From the NCBI GenBank assembly GCA_964434585.1, contig CAYSVN010000026.1, positions 1-15,197 of the forward strand: DNA of 15,197 nucleotides. Reading direction: 5' to 3'. The stretch is from CAYSVN01 sp964434585. GTDB taxonomy: Bacteria > Patescibacteriota > Gracilibacteria > Peribacterales > Peribacteraceae. The notes under the pieces are model-generated. The model saw nothing but the letters and a program-made list of their open reading frames with translations, was not told the DNA's origin and ran no database searches. The translations under genes and the position numbers were made by a program. Below are positions 6,510-12,332 of the stretch, piece after piece. Within the stretch, counting starts at the first letter, position 1; the number at the start of each line of letters is the position of its first letter.

Positions 6510-7575
6510 GAGTGCAAGTATACAGCGGGTGCAATGGAATATCTAGACATGGTTGCAACCTTAACAGCTGGCCACCAAATCCTGTTTTAAATGTACTTAC
6601 ACCAGCAAATGGATGCTGCTTATCCCACTGCAACTTACCGTCTACTTCTCCGGTAATGGGTGCAATGCCCCAAAAGCTATAGGTGTGGTCGCCACGTTTA
6701 AGTGCATCTGTAATAGCTGTCCATTGTAATAAATAACTAGCTGGAATTTTAGGATATTTATGTGTACTTGCCCCATGATGGTAACTGGTCTCACCGTTAA
6801 GATGCATATGAATACTACTGGCTAGCACTTCTCCTTGATACTCTGCAATATAAAGCGTTGCTTCGCCGCGGGCATAAAACTGCTTTAGCTGCTGCGTAAA
6901 AAACTTATTACGATACGGTGTAAAGTTATGGCGTACTTTTGTTTCGTCATGCAGGTTAATAAAATGTGCAATATCTTGCTCTATATTTTTTGATGCACGA
7001 ACAATCACACCTTCTTTTTGTGCTTTACGAATTAAGTAGCGCGTATTTTTACGCATGCTGGCCATTAGCTCATCCTCTGTTGTCTGCTGTGAATTGTTAT
7101 TGTTTGAAAGCGCTTGTGGCCCCTTAAACTGTTGCCAGTTATCATCTTTTTTTAGTGGTAAATACCAAACCCATTCACCAAGTAAGTGCATAGGAGATTT
7201 TTTAGCATTACTTGGCAACTGCTGTAGTAACACATCTGTGTACTGCGCATCCATAAATGGACTCATACGTACAAACCAAGCCCCTTGTTTTTTTGCTTCC
7301 TTACAAAGCTCGTCCATAAGTGGCTTGATGTATTTTACCTCTTGTACAATGGGTCCATACTGAACCATAACATGTTTACCACGCCTAGCTGGCACTACAA
7401 TTGCTAAGCATACACCTACAATCTTGTTGCCCTCCATTGCTGCCAACTTTATTGGCTTCTGATTACAACTATCGTAAACATTGCCCATACTAAAGCTTTG
7501 TAAAAAAGGAGAAGGAACCGTCGTTGCCAGAAAGTTGTCCCAGGCCTGTGCGTCAGTGCAGTGGATAATGTTCAC
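6463..7575 (-). CDS. FemAB/FemX-like peptidoglycan aminoacyltransferase
   Basis: Protein of 370 residues, normal for one-chain FemX/FemAB enzymes, which add amino acids from aminoacyl-tRNA to the peptidoglycan cross-bridge precursor at the inner face of the membrane. Two GNAT-like halves are visible; family signatures include the helix SMRKNTRYLIRKAQKEGV, YRNKFFTQQLKQFYARGEATL, YHHGASTHKYPKIPASYLLQW and FWGIAP followed by HPFAGVSTFKTGFGG. A polar insert rich in Asn and Gln (NNNNSQQTTEDE) separates two segments. Start: an in-frame TTG at 7581 exists, but an extended -10 TGG-TATTCT (7590-7582) ends 6 nt before the GTG at 7575, so GTG is preferred. First gene of a four-gene envelope cluster. Which residue it adds, if peptidoglycan is the substrate at all, cannot be told. 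Confidence 0.88.
   Translation of the reverse strand: MNIIHCTDAQAWDNFLATTVPSPFLQSFSMGNVYDSCNQKPIKLAAMEGNKIVGVCLAIVVPARRGKHVMVQYGPIVQEVKYIKPLMDELCKEAKKQGAWFVRMSPFMDAQYTDVLLQQLPSNAKKSPMHLLGEWVWYLPLKKDDNWQQFKGPQALSNNNNSQQTTEDELMASMRKNTRYLIRKAQKEGVIVRASKNIEQDIAHFINLHDETKVRHNFTPYRNKFFTQQLKQFYARGEATLYIAEYQGEVLASSIHMHLNGETSYHHGASTHKYPKIPASYLLQWTAITDALKRGDHTYSFWGIAPITGEVDGKLQWDKQHPFAGVSTFKTGFGGQLLRLQPCLDIPLHPLYTCTRGFETIRKWRRGYNA
6517..6524 (-). promoter_or_regulatory. internal -10 box inside femAB
   Basis: TG directly followed by TATACT (6522-6517, minus strand), 7 nt before the GTG at 6509. No convincing -35 is present. It could make a leaderless transcript of the three downstream envelope genes independently of femAB. 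Confidence 0.45.
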
Positions 7576-7581
7576 CGTCAA

Positions 7582-7590
7582 AGAATACCA
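7582..7590 (-). promoter_or_regulatory. extended -10 promoter of femAB
   Basis: Minus strand TGG-TATTCT (7590-7582), an extended -10 with a poor -35. The GTG at 7575 lies 6 nt downstream, fitting a leaderless message and ruling against the TTG at 7581, which touches the -10. Confidence 0.55.
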
Positions 7591-7647
7591 TCTACAGTTT
7601 TTACGATAAAGGGGATTGCTCTATGATTATTTTTTACACTAGACCAC

Positions 7648-7677
7648 TTGGACTCGTAAGTCCCGAATAGGTAAACT
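7648..7677 (+). promoter_or_regulatory. promoter of the AroE-N-like gene, with spacer palindrome
   Basis: -35 TTGGAC (7648-7653), 18-bp spacer, -10 TAAACT (7672-7677), then 6 nt to the ATG at 7684. The inverted repeat GGACT-CGTA-AGTCC (7650-7663) overlaps the -35 and spacer, where a repressor could bind. Confidence 0.5.
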
Positions 7678-7683
7678 ACAACC

Positions 7684-8058
7684 ATGACGCGACCAAACAT
7701 GAATACAGGCCGAATACTCCTTGGCGTCCTTGGTAAGGTGGAGAATCTTTCGAGTATCCGTTCTCATTTTGATTTATTTATTAATAAACAGCAACTTGAT
7801 GTTTCATTTGATTATTACCAAACAAAACCAAGTGAACTACACGAACGCTTAAGTGAAATGTGGCACCATGATAGAAGGGGATATCTATTGGCTGAGCAGT
7901 TACAACAAGCGATTATTCCACTGCTTGATGAATGTAAATACGAGCGTGTTAATGTTATTGTGAATAATAAAGGACGCATGATTGGTGCGTGGCTAGATAT
8001 TGATTTTAGTAATGCAGTTAATACCGTGGAAAAACTGTGGGAGGTTTGGTCATTGTAA
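7684..8058 (+). CDS. small protein resembling a degenerate shikimate dehydrogenase N-domain
   Basis: Protein of 124 residues, not firmly recognised. Its motif order recalls the substrate-binding N-domain of AroE: an initial strand LLGVLG (12-17), a Ser/His segment NLSSIRSHFDLFIN (21-34), a long helix, IIPLLDE (77-83), and VNVIVNNKGRMIGAWLD (89-105), which matches the AroE pattern VNTVVN..GRLVGYNTD well. The catalytic Lys motif (NVTIPHK-like) is absent and there is no NADP-binding domain, so dehydrogenase activity is not expected. It may be a decayed or repurposed stand-alone domain, or an unrelated alpha/beta protein. The ATG at 7684 follows a -10 by 6 nt. Its last codons form part of an inverted-repeat arm. 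Confidence 0.65.
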   Translation: MTRPNMNTGRILLGVLGKVENLSSIRSHFDLFINKQQLDVSFDYYQTKPSELHERLSEMWHHDRRGYLLAEQLQQAIIPLLDECKYERVNVIVNNKGRMIGAWLDIDFSNAVNTVEKLWEVWSL

Positions 8059-8132
8059 ATTGATCATTGGCCATTTTTACTTCGACTACACTCAGGATGA
8101 CAAAATGACCAAATCCCAATGACCAATGACCA
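8046..8132. repeat. palindromic element with 7-bp tandem units and one core copy
   Basis: Imperfect inverted arms of about 31 bp (left about 8047-8077, right about 8101-8131; 23 of 31 positions match) flank a core at 8080-8102 that reads, on the minus strand, GTCATCCTGAGTGTAGTCGAA. The right arm holds AATGACCA at 8104-8111, 8118-8125 and 8125-8132, a 7-bp period. TTTGGTCATT (8045-8054), an exact complement of 8104-8113, covers the last codons of the preceding gene. The element probably makes a hairpin ending that transcript. Confidence 0.75.
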
Positions 8133-8147
8133 GCAAAGTGATACAAT
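8119..8147 (+). promoter_or_regulatory. pgk promoter
   Basis: -35-like ATGACC (8119-8124), 17-bp spacer, extended -10 TGA-TACAAT (8139-8147), 6 nt to the ATG at 8154. The -35-like hexamer is one of the repeated AATGACCA units of the palindromic element, so the repeat may supply part of this promoter. Confidence 0.6.
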
Positions 8148-8153
8148 GAATAC

Positions 8154-9356
8154 ATGACTCCTAAAACTAAACACAAATGCATTCATCAATTAGAATTAAA
8201 GCATAAGCGCGTTCTATTGCGAGCAGGATTTGATGTACCTTTAAAAGATGGCAAAGTGCTTGATACCGAACGTATTGAAGCTGTTATTCCTACCATTGAA
8301 TACTTAAAAAAAGTCGGAGCTAAAATTATTATTATTGCCCACCAAGGTAGGCCAAAAGGAAAGGCTAATGACGCACTTTCCCAACAACCAGTAGCCGATA
8401 GCCTGGCAGAGCTTATGGACAGCGATGTAGACTTTATTGATGATTGCCGTGGGCCTGCTATTAAAGAGTTTATAGAAGAGATGGAAGCAGGAGATATTGT
8501 CCTACTCGAAAACCTTCGTTTCCATAGTGAAGAACAATCAAATGACCCCGACTTTGCTAAGGAATTAGCAGAGCTGGCTGATGTGTATATTAATGATGCT
8601 TTTTGTAATAGCCACCGCGACCATGCTAGCATGACAGGCATTGCCAAACTACTACCTGGCGGTATTGGGCTCCATTTTGAAAAAGAACTACAAGCGATAG
8701 ATTCCATTACAAAGAAACTACATCACCCATTTGTGGTAATTGCAGGAGGTGCTAAAACTGAAACGAAAGTGCCAGTTATTAAACATTTTTTAAAAAGAGC
8801 AGATCACATTTTACTTGGTGGCATTGTAGGAAATACATTCCAACTTGCAGAAGGATTTGATATTGGAGAATCTAAAGCGGATGCAGCATTGGTAGATGTG
8901 GCTCAAGAAATTCTTTTGATTGCAGACCACCCATCGACAGCCACTGTGCATATTCCCCAAGATGTTATTGTAGCTAGTGAAGCTAAAGAAGATGCCATAG
9001 CGCTTGATTTACCGGTAGAGGATATAGAACTCGATATGCAAATTTATGATATCGGACGCCTTACACAGCAGGAATACGCCGACTACATTAAGCATGCTAA
9101 AACTATTATTTGGAATGGACCTGTGGGTGTTACCAGTTATACCCCTTTTGCTGGTGGAACTATTGCTATTGCTAAAGCAGTGGTAGAAGCCACTAAGAAT
9201 GGTGCTCAAAGTTTATTGGGTGGTGGTGATACATTAGGTTTTTTACAACAACATGGCATTAACGAAGATGACTTTACCCATGTTTCTACTGGTGGGGGAG
9301 CAATGCTACAATACTTAAGTGGAAAAGGTCTTTATGCGCTAGACGCCCTTAAATAA
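8154..9356 (+). CDS. pgk: phosphoglycerate kinase
   Basis: Protein of 400 residues, full length for PGK, which converts 1,3-bisphosphoglycerate and ADP to 3-phosphoglycerate and ATP in glycolysis. N-domain: LLRAGFDVPLKDG (21-33), AHQGRPKGK (62-70), LLENLRFHSEE, NDAFCNSHRDHASMTG. C-domain: IAGGAKTETKVPVI, WNGPVGV, LLGGGDTLGFL, HVSTGGGAML. In the 3-phosphoglycerate loop the usual RVDFNVP reads RAGFDVP, so the conserved Asp is Gly and the conserved Asn is Asp. The usual VFE after the NGPMG motif reads VTS. The fold seems intact and the changes may be lineage-specific. The start is leaderless-type (extended -10 ending 6 nt before the ATG). Transcription ends at the large hairpin after the stop. 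Confidence 0.97.
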   Translation: MTPKTKHKCIHQLELKHKRVLLRAGFDVPLKDGKVLDTERIEAVIPTIEYLKKVGAKIIIIAHQGRPKGKANDALSQQPVADSLAELMDSDVDFIDDCRGPAIKEFIEEMEAGDIVLLENLRFHSEEQSNDPDFAKELAELADVYINDAFCNSHRDHASMTGIAKLLPGGIGLHFEKELQAIDSITKKLHHPFVVIAGGAKTETKVPVIKHFLKRADHILLGGIVGNTFQLAEGFDIGESKADAALVDVAQEILLIADHPSTATVHIPQDVIVASEAKEDAIALDLPVEDIELDMQIYDIGRLTQQEYADYIKHAKTIIWNGPVGVTSYTPFAGGTIAIAKAVVEATKNGAQSLLGGGDTLGFLQQHGINEDDFTHVSTGGGAMLQYLSGKGLYALDALK

Positions 9357-9480
9357 ACGTTGCAAAAGTTAAAAAGGTGGCAGGAGTGTAAAAGGTTTTC
9401 TCCCTTTAATGGTTCTATAAAACTAGAGTCCTTTTTACACCTTTGCAACACCTGAAACCTCTGCAACGTTTTTATTTTTA
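9356..9480. terminator. long hairpin with 9-bp tandem units, probable pgk terminator
   Basis: AACGTTGCA (9356-9364) pairs with TGCAACGTT (9462-9470), and TGTAAAAGG (9387-9395) with CCTTTTTACA (9430-9439). The left arm is four 9-bp units: TTGCAAAAG, TTAAAAAGG, TGGCAGGAG, TGTAAAAGG (9360-9395). The right arm is the complement in the same 9-bp phase: CCTTTTTACA (one base longer), CCTTTGCAA, CACCTGAAA, CCTCTGCAA (9430-9466). A T-rich run follows (9469-9479), so plus-strand transcripts could end here. No CTGAGCG core is seen in this copy. Together with the promoter region to 9532 this fills the gap to the next gene. Confidence 0.7.
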
Positions 9481-9509
9481 AAACTTAAGAGCACGCCTTC
9501 CCCTTAATC

Positions 9510-9526
9510 TATAATTGCAGTAAAAT
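9510..9526 (+). promoter_or_regulatory. candidate -10 boxes of the membrane protein gene
   Basis: Two boxes compete: TATAAT (9510-9515) and TAAAAT (9521-9526). The second ends 6 nt before the ATG at 9533, the same spacing as the other leaderless starts here; the first would give a leader of about 11 nt. Neither has a good -35. Confidence 0.45.
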
Positions 9527-9532
9527 TCCCTT

Positions 9533-11125
9533 ATGCAACTTATTCGTGCTGATCAATTTGAGAACCTTAAAGATTTAGAACAAGCCCTTCTTAATGGCAA
9601 ACAGGAGCTTATTGCTGTTATAGGAAAAGATATTTCTTATTTAGAAGATGAAGAAAACCGAACGCAGCTTATTCATACCATTCATGATGCAGACCAGCTT
9701 ATTACAGTAGCTAGTAGCGATAGTCGCTTTGCAAGTCAGGCACGTCGACACCATGTTTTACCAATTACGCGCTACAACACGCTTAAGAAAAAACTTCATG
9801 ACCATCCCGATCAAGAAGAGGCCTTACGCAGCTTTGCACCAAAACTATGGCAAAAAACATTAAAAAATAAACTACAAACTTCTGGACTACTAACGGTGCC
9901 TCGAGCGCGTGTGCTTACGCTAAGTATTATTTGTATTATTGTGTTTTTGTTTGTATTTTTTAGACTACTACCTGGTGCCACTATTATGGTTTGGCCTACC
10001 GAAGAAAGTGTTACCCATACTGTAAATGTTTTTTTACTGGGAGATACCAGTACAGGTGTGACTGTTAATGAAATTCCAGAAAAAGCAGCAACGCAAACGA
10101 TGATTCCTATTACCGTTAGTACATCGCTTACGTATACATACACTGATATTAGCCAAACATTTGCAGGTAGCAGCTCACTTGTCACTATGACCATTGTAAA
10201 TGAATCGGCTTCACCAATGTCTCTACGCAAAGATACACGTATGGTTAACCAGGCAGGAATGGTCTTTTTATTACAAGAACCCGTTGTTATACCAGCAGAA
10301 GATGAGCGCAATGTTGTAACGCTTGCTAGCGACAAAGATGAGTTTGGTGAAATTATTGGTGAGCGTGGAAATGTTCCAGCCGGGCTTAAGTGGAATATAC
10401 CCGGATTACCAGAAAGCCTGCAGCCTTTAATTTATGGAGAAAACCGCGTAGCTTCTACCGGTGGTACTACCGCATTTATACCGGTGGTTACGGCGTTCGA
10501 TCTACAACAAGCTCAAAAAGCATTAGAGGCAAGACTACTACGTGAGGCAAATTTACTACTGGAAGATAAATATTTAGATGTACAAGACGAGCTAGGCATA
10601 GACTTAGAGGTTATGAATCGCTCTCGACATGATGCGCTGCGAGATCTTACCTATAGCGATTTAGATATTAAAGAAAGTTTTATTGGCCAACAAATGAAAT
10701 CTTTCCCTGTTTCTGCAACGATTACACTTACGCGTTTTGGTTTTGATAAAGCTAATGTTTTACAAAAATTACGTAATGAAATTATTACACGTGAAGAAAA
10801 ATATCATAATGTTATTAACGAAAGCTTAACGATTGATAATATGGAATATCACGTTATCCGTTATCATGATGACCTTAGGTGGATTAAAGTTACCGCTACG
10901 CTGCATGCGGTAGAACGCATGGATCTTGGCCCATACTCTGAAACAGGTAAGGAATTCCGCGAACGGATGAGACTTGCCATAAAAGGAAAACCTATTGACG
11001 AGGCGCTTCGTATTATTCGCAACTTCCAGGAAGTAAACCATGCCACTATTTCTGTTTGGCCGCCTTGGCACGACTTACTGCCAACAGTTGCTGCCAATAT
11101 TAGAGTTGAAGAACAAGCGGACTAA
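9533..11125 (+). CDS. large single-pass membrane protein, function unknown
   Basis: Protein of 530 residues. Residues 1-120 look cytoplasmic and alpha/beta: LIAVIGKDISYL, then DQLITVASSDSRFASQARRHHVLPI, which recalls (from memory, not a firm match) small Rossmann-like N-domains in other CPR envelope proteins. Residues 127-146 are a membrane helix (VLTLSIICIIVFLFVFFRLL). The remaining 380 residues, starting PGATIMVWPTEESVTHTVNV, are rich in beta strands, with a long helical stretch (about 320-365) and a repeated pattern of RYHDDLRWIKVTATLHAV type, and should be outside the cell. By layout it resembles the baseplate-J-like envelope proteins annotated in CPR genomes; that is only a guess. It has no Cys-rich or enzymatic motif. 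It sits between two large palindromes and converges on trxB. Confidence 0.8.
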   Translation: MQLIRADQFENLKDLEQALLNGKQELIAVIGKDISYLEDEENRTQLIHTIHDADQLITVASSDSRFASQARRHHVLPITRYNTLKKKLHDHPDQEEALRSFAPKLWQKTLKNKLQTSGLLTVPRARVLTLSIICIIVFLFVFFRLLPGATIMVWPTEESVTHTVNVFLLGDTSTGVTVNEIPEKAATQTMIPITVSTSLTYTYTDISQTFAGSSSLVTMTIVNESASPMSLRKDTRMVNQAGMVFLLQEPVVIPAEDERNVVTLASDKDEFGEIIGERGNVPAGLKWNIPGLPESLQPLIYGENRVASTGGTTAFIPVVTAFDLQQAQKALEARLLREANLLLEDKYLDVQDELGIDLEVMNRSRHDALRDLTYSDLDIKESFIGQQMKSFPVSATITLTRFGFDKANVLQKLRNEIITREEKYHNVINESLTIDNMEYHVIRYHDDLRWIKVTATLHAVERMDLGPYSETGKEFRERMRLAIKGKPIDEALRIIRNFQEVNHATISVWPPWHDLLPTVAANIRVEEQAD

Positions 11126-11137
11126 ACGCACCAAAAG

Positions 11138-11281
11138 TTGCAACCGTGTCAGAGGTTTAAGAAGACCTAGTTGTTGTAGTGAGCGTAGCAGAACTATAGT
11201 GATTTTATGTCCTTCGGCTACGCTCAGGACAACAAAACCTTTTACACCTTTTCAACATTTTTAACCTTTACAACCTTAAAC
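11138..11281. repeat. large palindrome with core and 9-bp unit arms between convergent genes
   Basis: The centre pairs TTGTTGTAGTGAGCGTAGC (starting near 11171) with a core copy at 11211-11230 (complement GTCCTGAGCGTAGCCGAAGG) plus AACAA. The outer right arm is five 9-bp units on the plus strand: CCTTTTACA, CCTTTTCAA, CATTTTTAA, CCTTTACAA, CCTTAAAC (11238-11281). The left arm has TTGCAACCG, TGTCAGAGG, TTTAAGAAG (11138-11164). It occupies the whole gap between two convergent genes and probably ends transcription from both sides. Confidence 0.75.
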
Positions 11282-12198
11282 TAGTGTGTTTGCAGGTAAT
11301 TAAATACGCTATTAGCTGCAATAGCTCCTTCGCCGGCAGCAGTGGTAAATTGTGCAAAGTGATTACTGCCAGAGCTAATATCACCAGCCGCAAATGTGCC
11401 TTCTATAGAGGTGCTCATATCTGGATTAACCTTTAGGTGATTTCGTTCATCAAGTTCACAGCCAAGCTCTACTGCAACAGCGGTGGCTGGAATAGAACCA
11501 ACCTCAATAAATACACCACTAACATCAATACTTGTGCTGCCATTATGTTCTTTATCAACAATAATATTTGTTACAACATTATCTCCTTGAATTTCTTTTA
11601 AGTTAGTATTAAGCACAAACTCTACATTGTCTTTTTCGTTTACTTTATCAACCCAGAATGGTTCTGCTTTAAACTCATCACGCCTGTGAATTAAGTAAAC
11701 CTTGTTAGCAACTTGTGCAGCAATAGCCGCACCTTCTACCGCGCTGTCTCCACCGCCAATTACTGCCACGTCTTTACCACGGAAAAAGAAGGCGTCACAG
11801 GTGGCACAGTACGTAACACCTTTGCCAGAAAACTCGTCTTCTCCTGGAGCATTTAAATGCCGCTTATTACTACCCATGGCAAACACAATAGTTCGTGCTT
11901 GCACCTCGTCGCCATTGCGCATTGTTAAATTAAACCCTTCAGTTGTTTTTTCAATATTTTCTACGCGCTGCATAGCATGGGTTACATTTTCAAAATCAAG
12001 AGCATGGTCTTTAAAATTTTTCATTAACTGGGGTCCAGGAATTTCAATATTACCTGGCCAATTACCAACTTCGGCCGCACTCATACCCATTCCGCCTTCA
12101 TTCTCACCTACAATATATGTACTTAATTTATAACGCGCTGTGTAAATAGCGGTTGTATACCCGGCACAGCCAAGTCCAATAATTGCAACATCGTACAT
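11281..12198 (-). CDS. trxB: thioredoxin reductase
   Basis: Protein of 305 residues, normal for the low-molecular-weight, FAD-dependent class. The FAD dinucleotide motif is IIGLGCAG (6-13, Cys replacing the more usual Pro), the redox pair is CATC (131-134), the NADPH-binding motif is GGGDSA (148-153) followed by HRRDEFK (171-177), and the C-terminal FAD motif is TFAAGDI. It reduces thioredoxin with NADPH; the HRR motif points to NADPH rather than NADH, though the usual Arg at 177 is Lys. No stand-alone cytosolic thioredoxin is in the window; the only thioredoxin fold here is exported, so direct partnership is unlikely without a membrane relay. A -10-like GATACT (12215-12210) lies 11 nt before the ATG. 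It converges with the upstream plus-strand gene across a palindrome. Confidence 0.96.
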   Translation of the reverse strand: MYDVAIIGLGCAGYTTAIYTARYKLSTYIVGENEGGMGMSAAEVGNWPGNIEIPGPQLMKNFKDHALDFENVTHAMQRVENIEKTTEGFNLTMRNGDEVQARTIVFAMGSNKRHLNAPGEDEFSGKGVTYCATCDAFFFRGKDVAVIGGGDSAVEGAAIAAQVANKVYLIHRRDEFKAEPFWVDKVNEKDNVEFVLNTNLKEIQGDNVVTNIIVDKEHNGSTSIDVSGVFIEVGSIPATAVAVELGCELDERNHLKVNPDMSTSIEGTFAAGDISSGSNHFAQFTTAAGEGAIAANSVFNYLQTH

Positions 12199-12212
12199 AA
12201 TTCAGTGGGAGT

Positions 12213-12239
12213 ATCCTTCGGCTACGCTCAGGATGACAG
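12213..12239. repeat. dispersed core copy in the trxB/metG intergenic region
   Basis: Minus strand CTGTCATCCTGAGCGTAGCC then GAAGGAT (12239-12213) is the best match here to the dispersed core. It has no clear inverted arms in this copy. CTGTCA (12239-12234) and GATACT (12215-12210), 18 bp apart, look like weak -35 and -10 boxes for trxB, so the repeat may carry its promoter. Confidence 0.7.
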
Positions 12240-12305
12240 GAGCAGCAAAGACAAAGGGTTAAATAAATTATATTGATTATAGAGGAATTCTGTACTCTGT
12301 ATAGT

Positions 12306-12332
12306 ATGTATTGTATCCTGCGTTACATATGA
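12306..12332 (+). CDS. possible leader peptide overlapping metG
   Basis: An 8-codon reading frame, MYCILRYI, starts at ATG 12306 and ends at TGA 12330-12332, overlapping the metG ATG (12329-12331) as ATGA. A -10-like TACTCT (12293-12298) ends 7 nt before it; TATAGT (12300-12305) is a better box but touches the ATG. It could couple or gate translation of metG, which has no Shine-Dalgarno. Equally it may be chance. The other reading is that metG starts at TTG 12311, close behind TATAGT. Confidence 0.3.
   Translation: MYCILRYI

Noticed and set aside
7684..8058. Annotation as functional aroE
   Set aside because: Only about half of the enzyme length, without the NADP domain and the catalytic Lys motif.
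8186..8707. Minus-strand frame of 173 codons inside pgk
   Set aside because: Shadow of pgk, Ser-rich and without motifs; the plus strand has all PGK signatures.
8046..11281. Repeats considered as a CRISPR array
   Set aside because: Units are 7-9 bp, degenerate and arranged as inverted arms without spacers; no cas gene is present.
11702..12133. Plus-strand frame of 143 codons antisense to trxB
   Set aside because: Shadow of trxB; low-complexity translation and no start signals.
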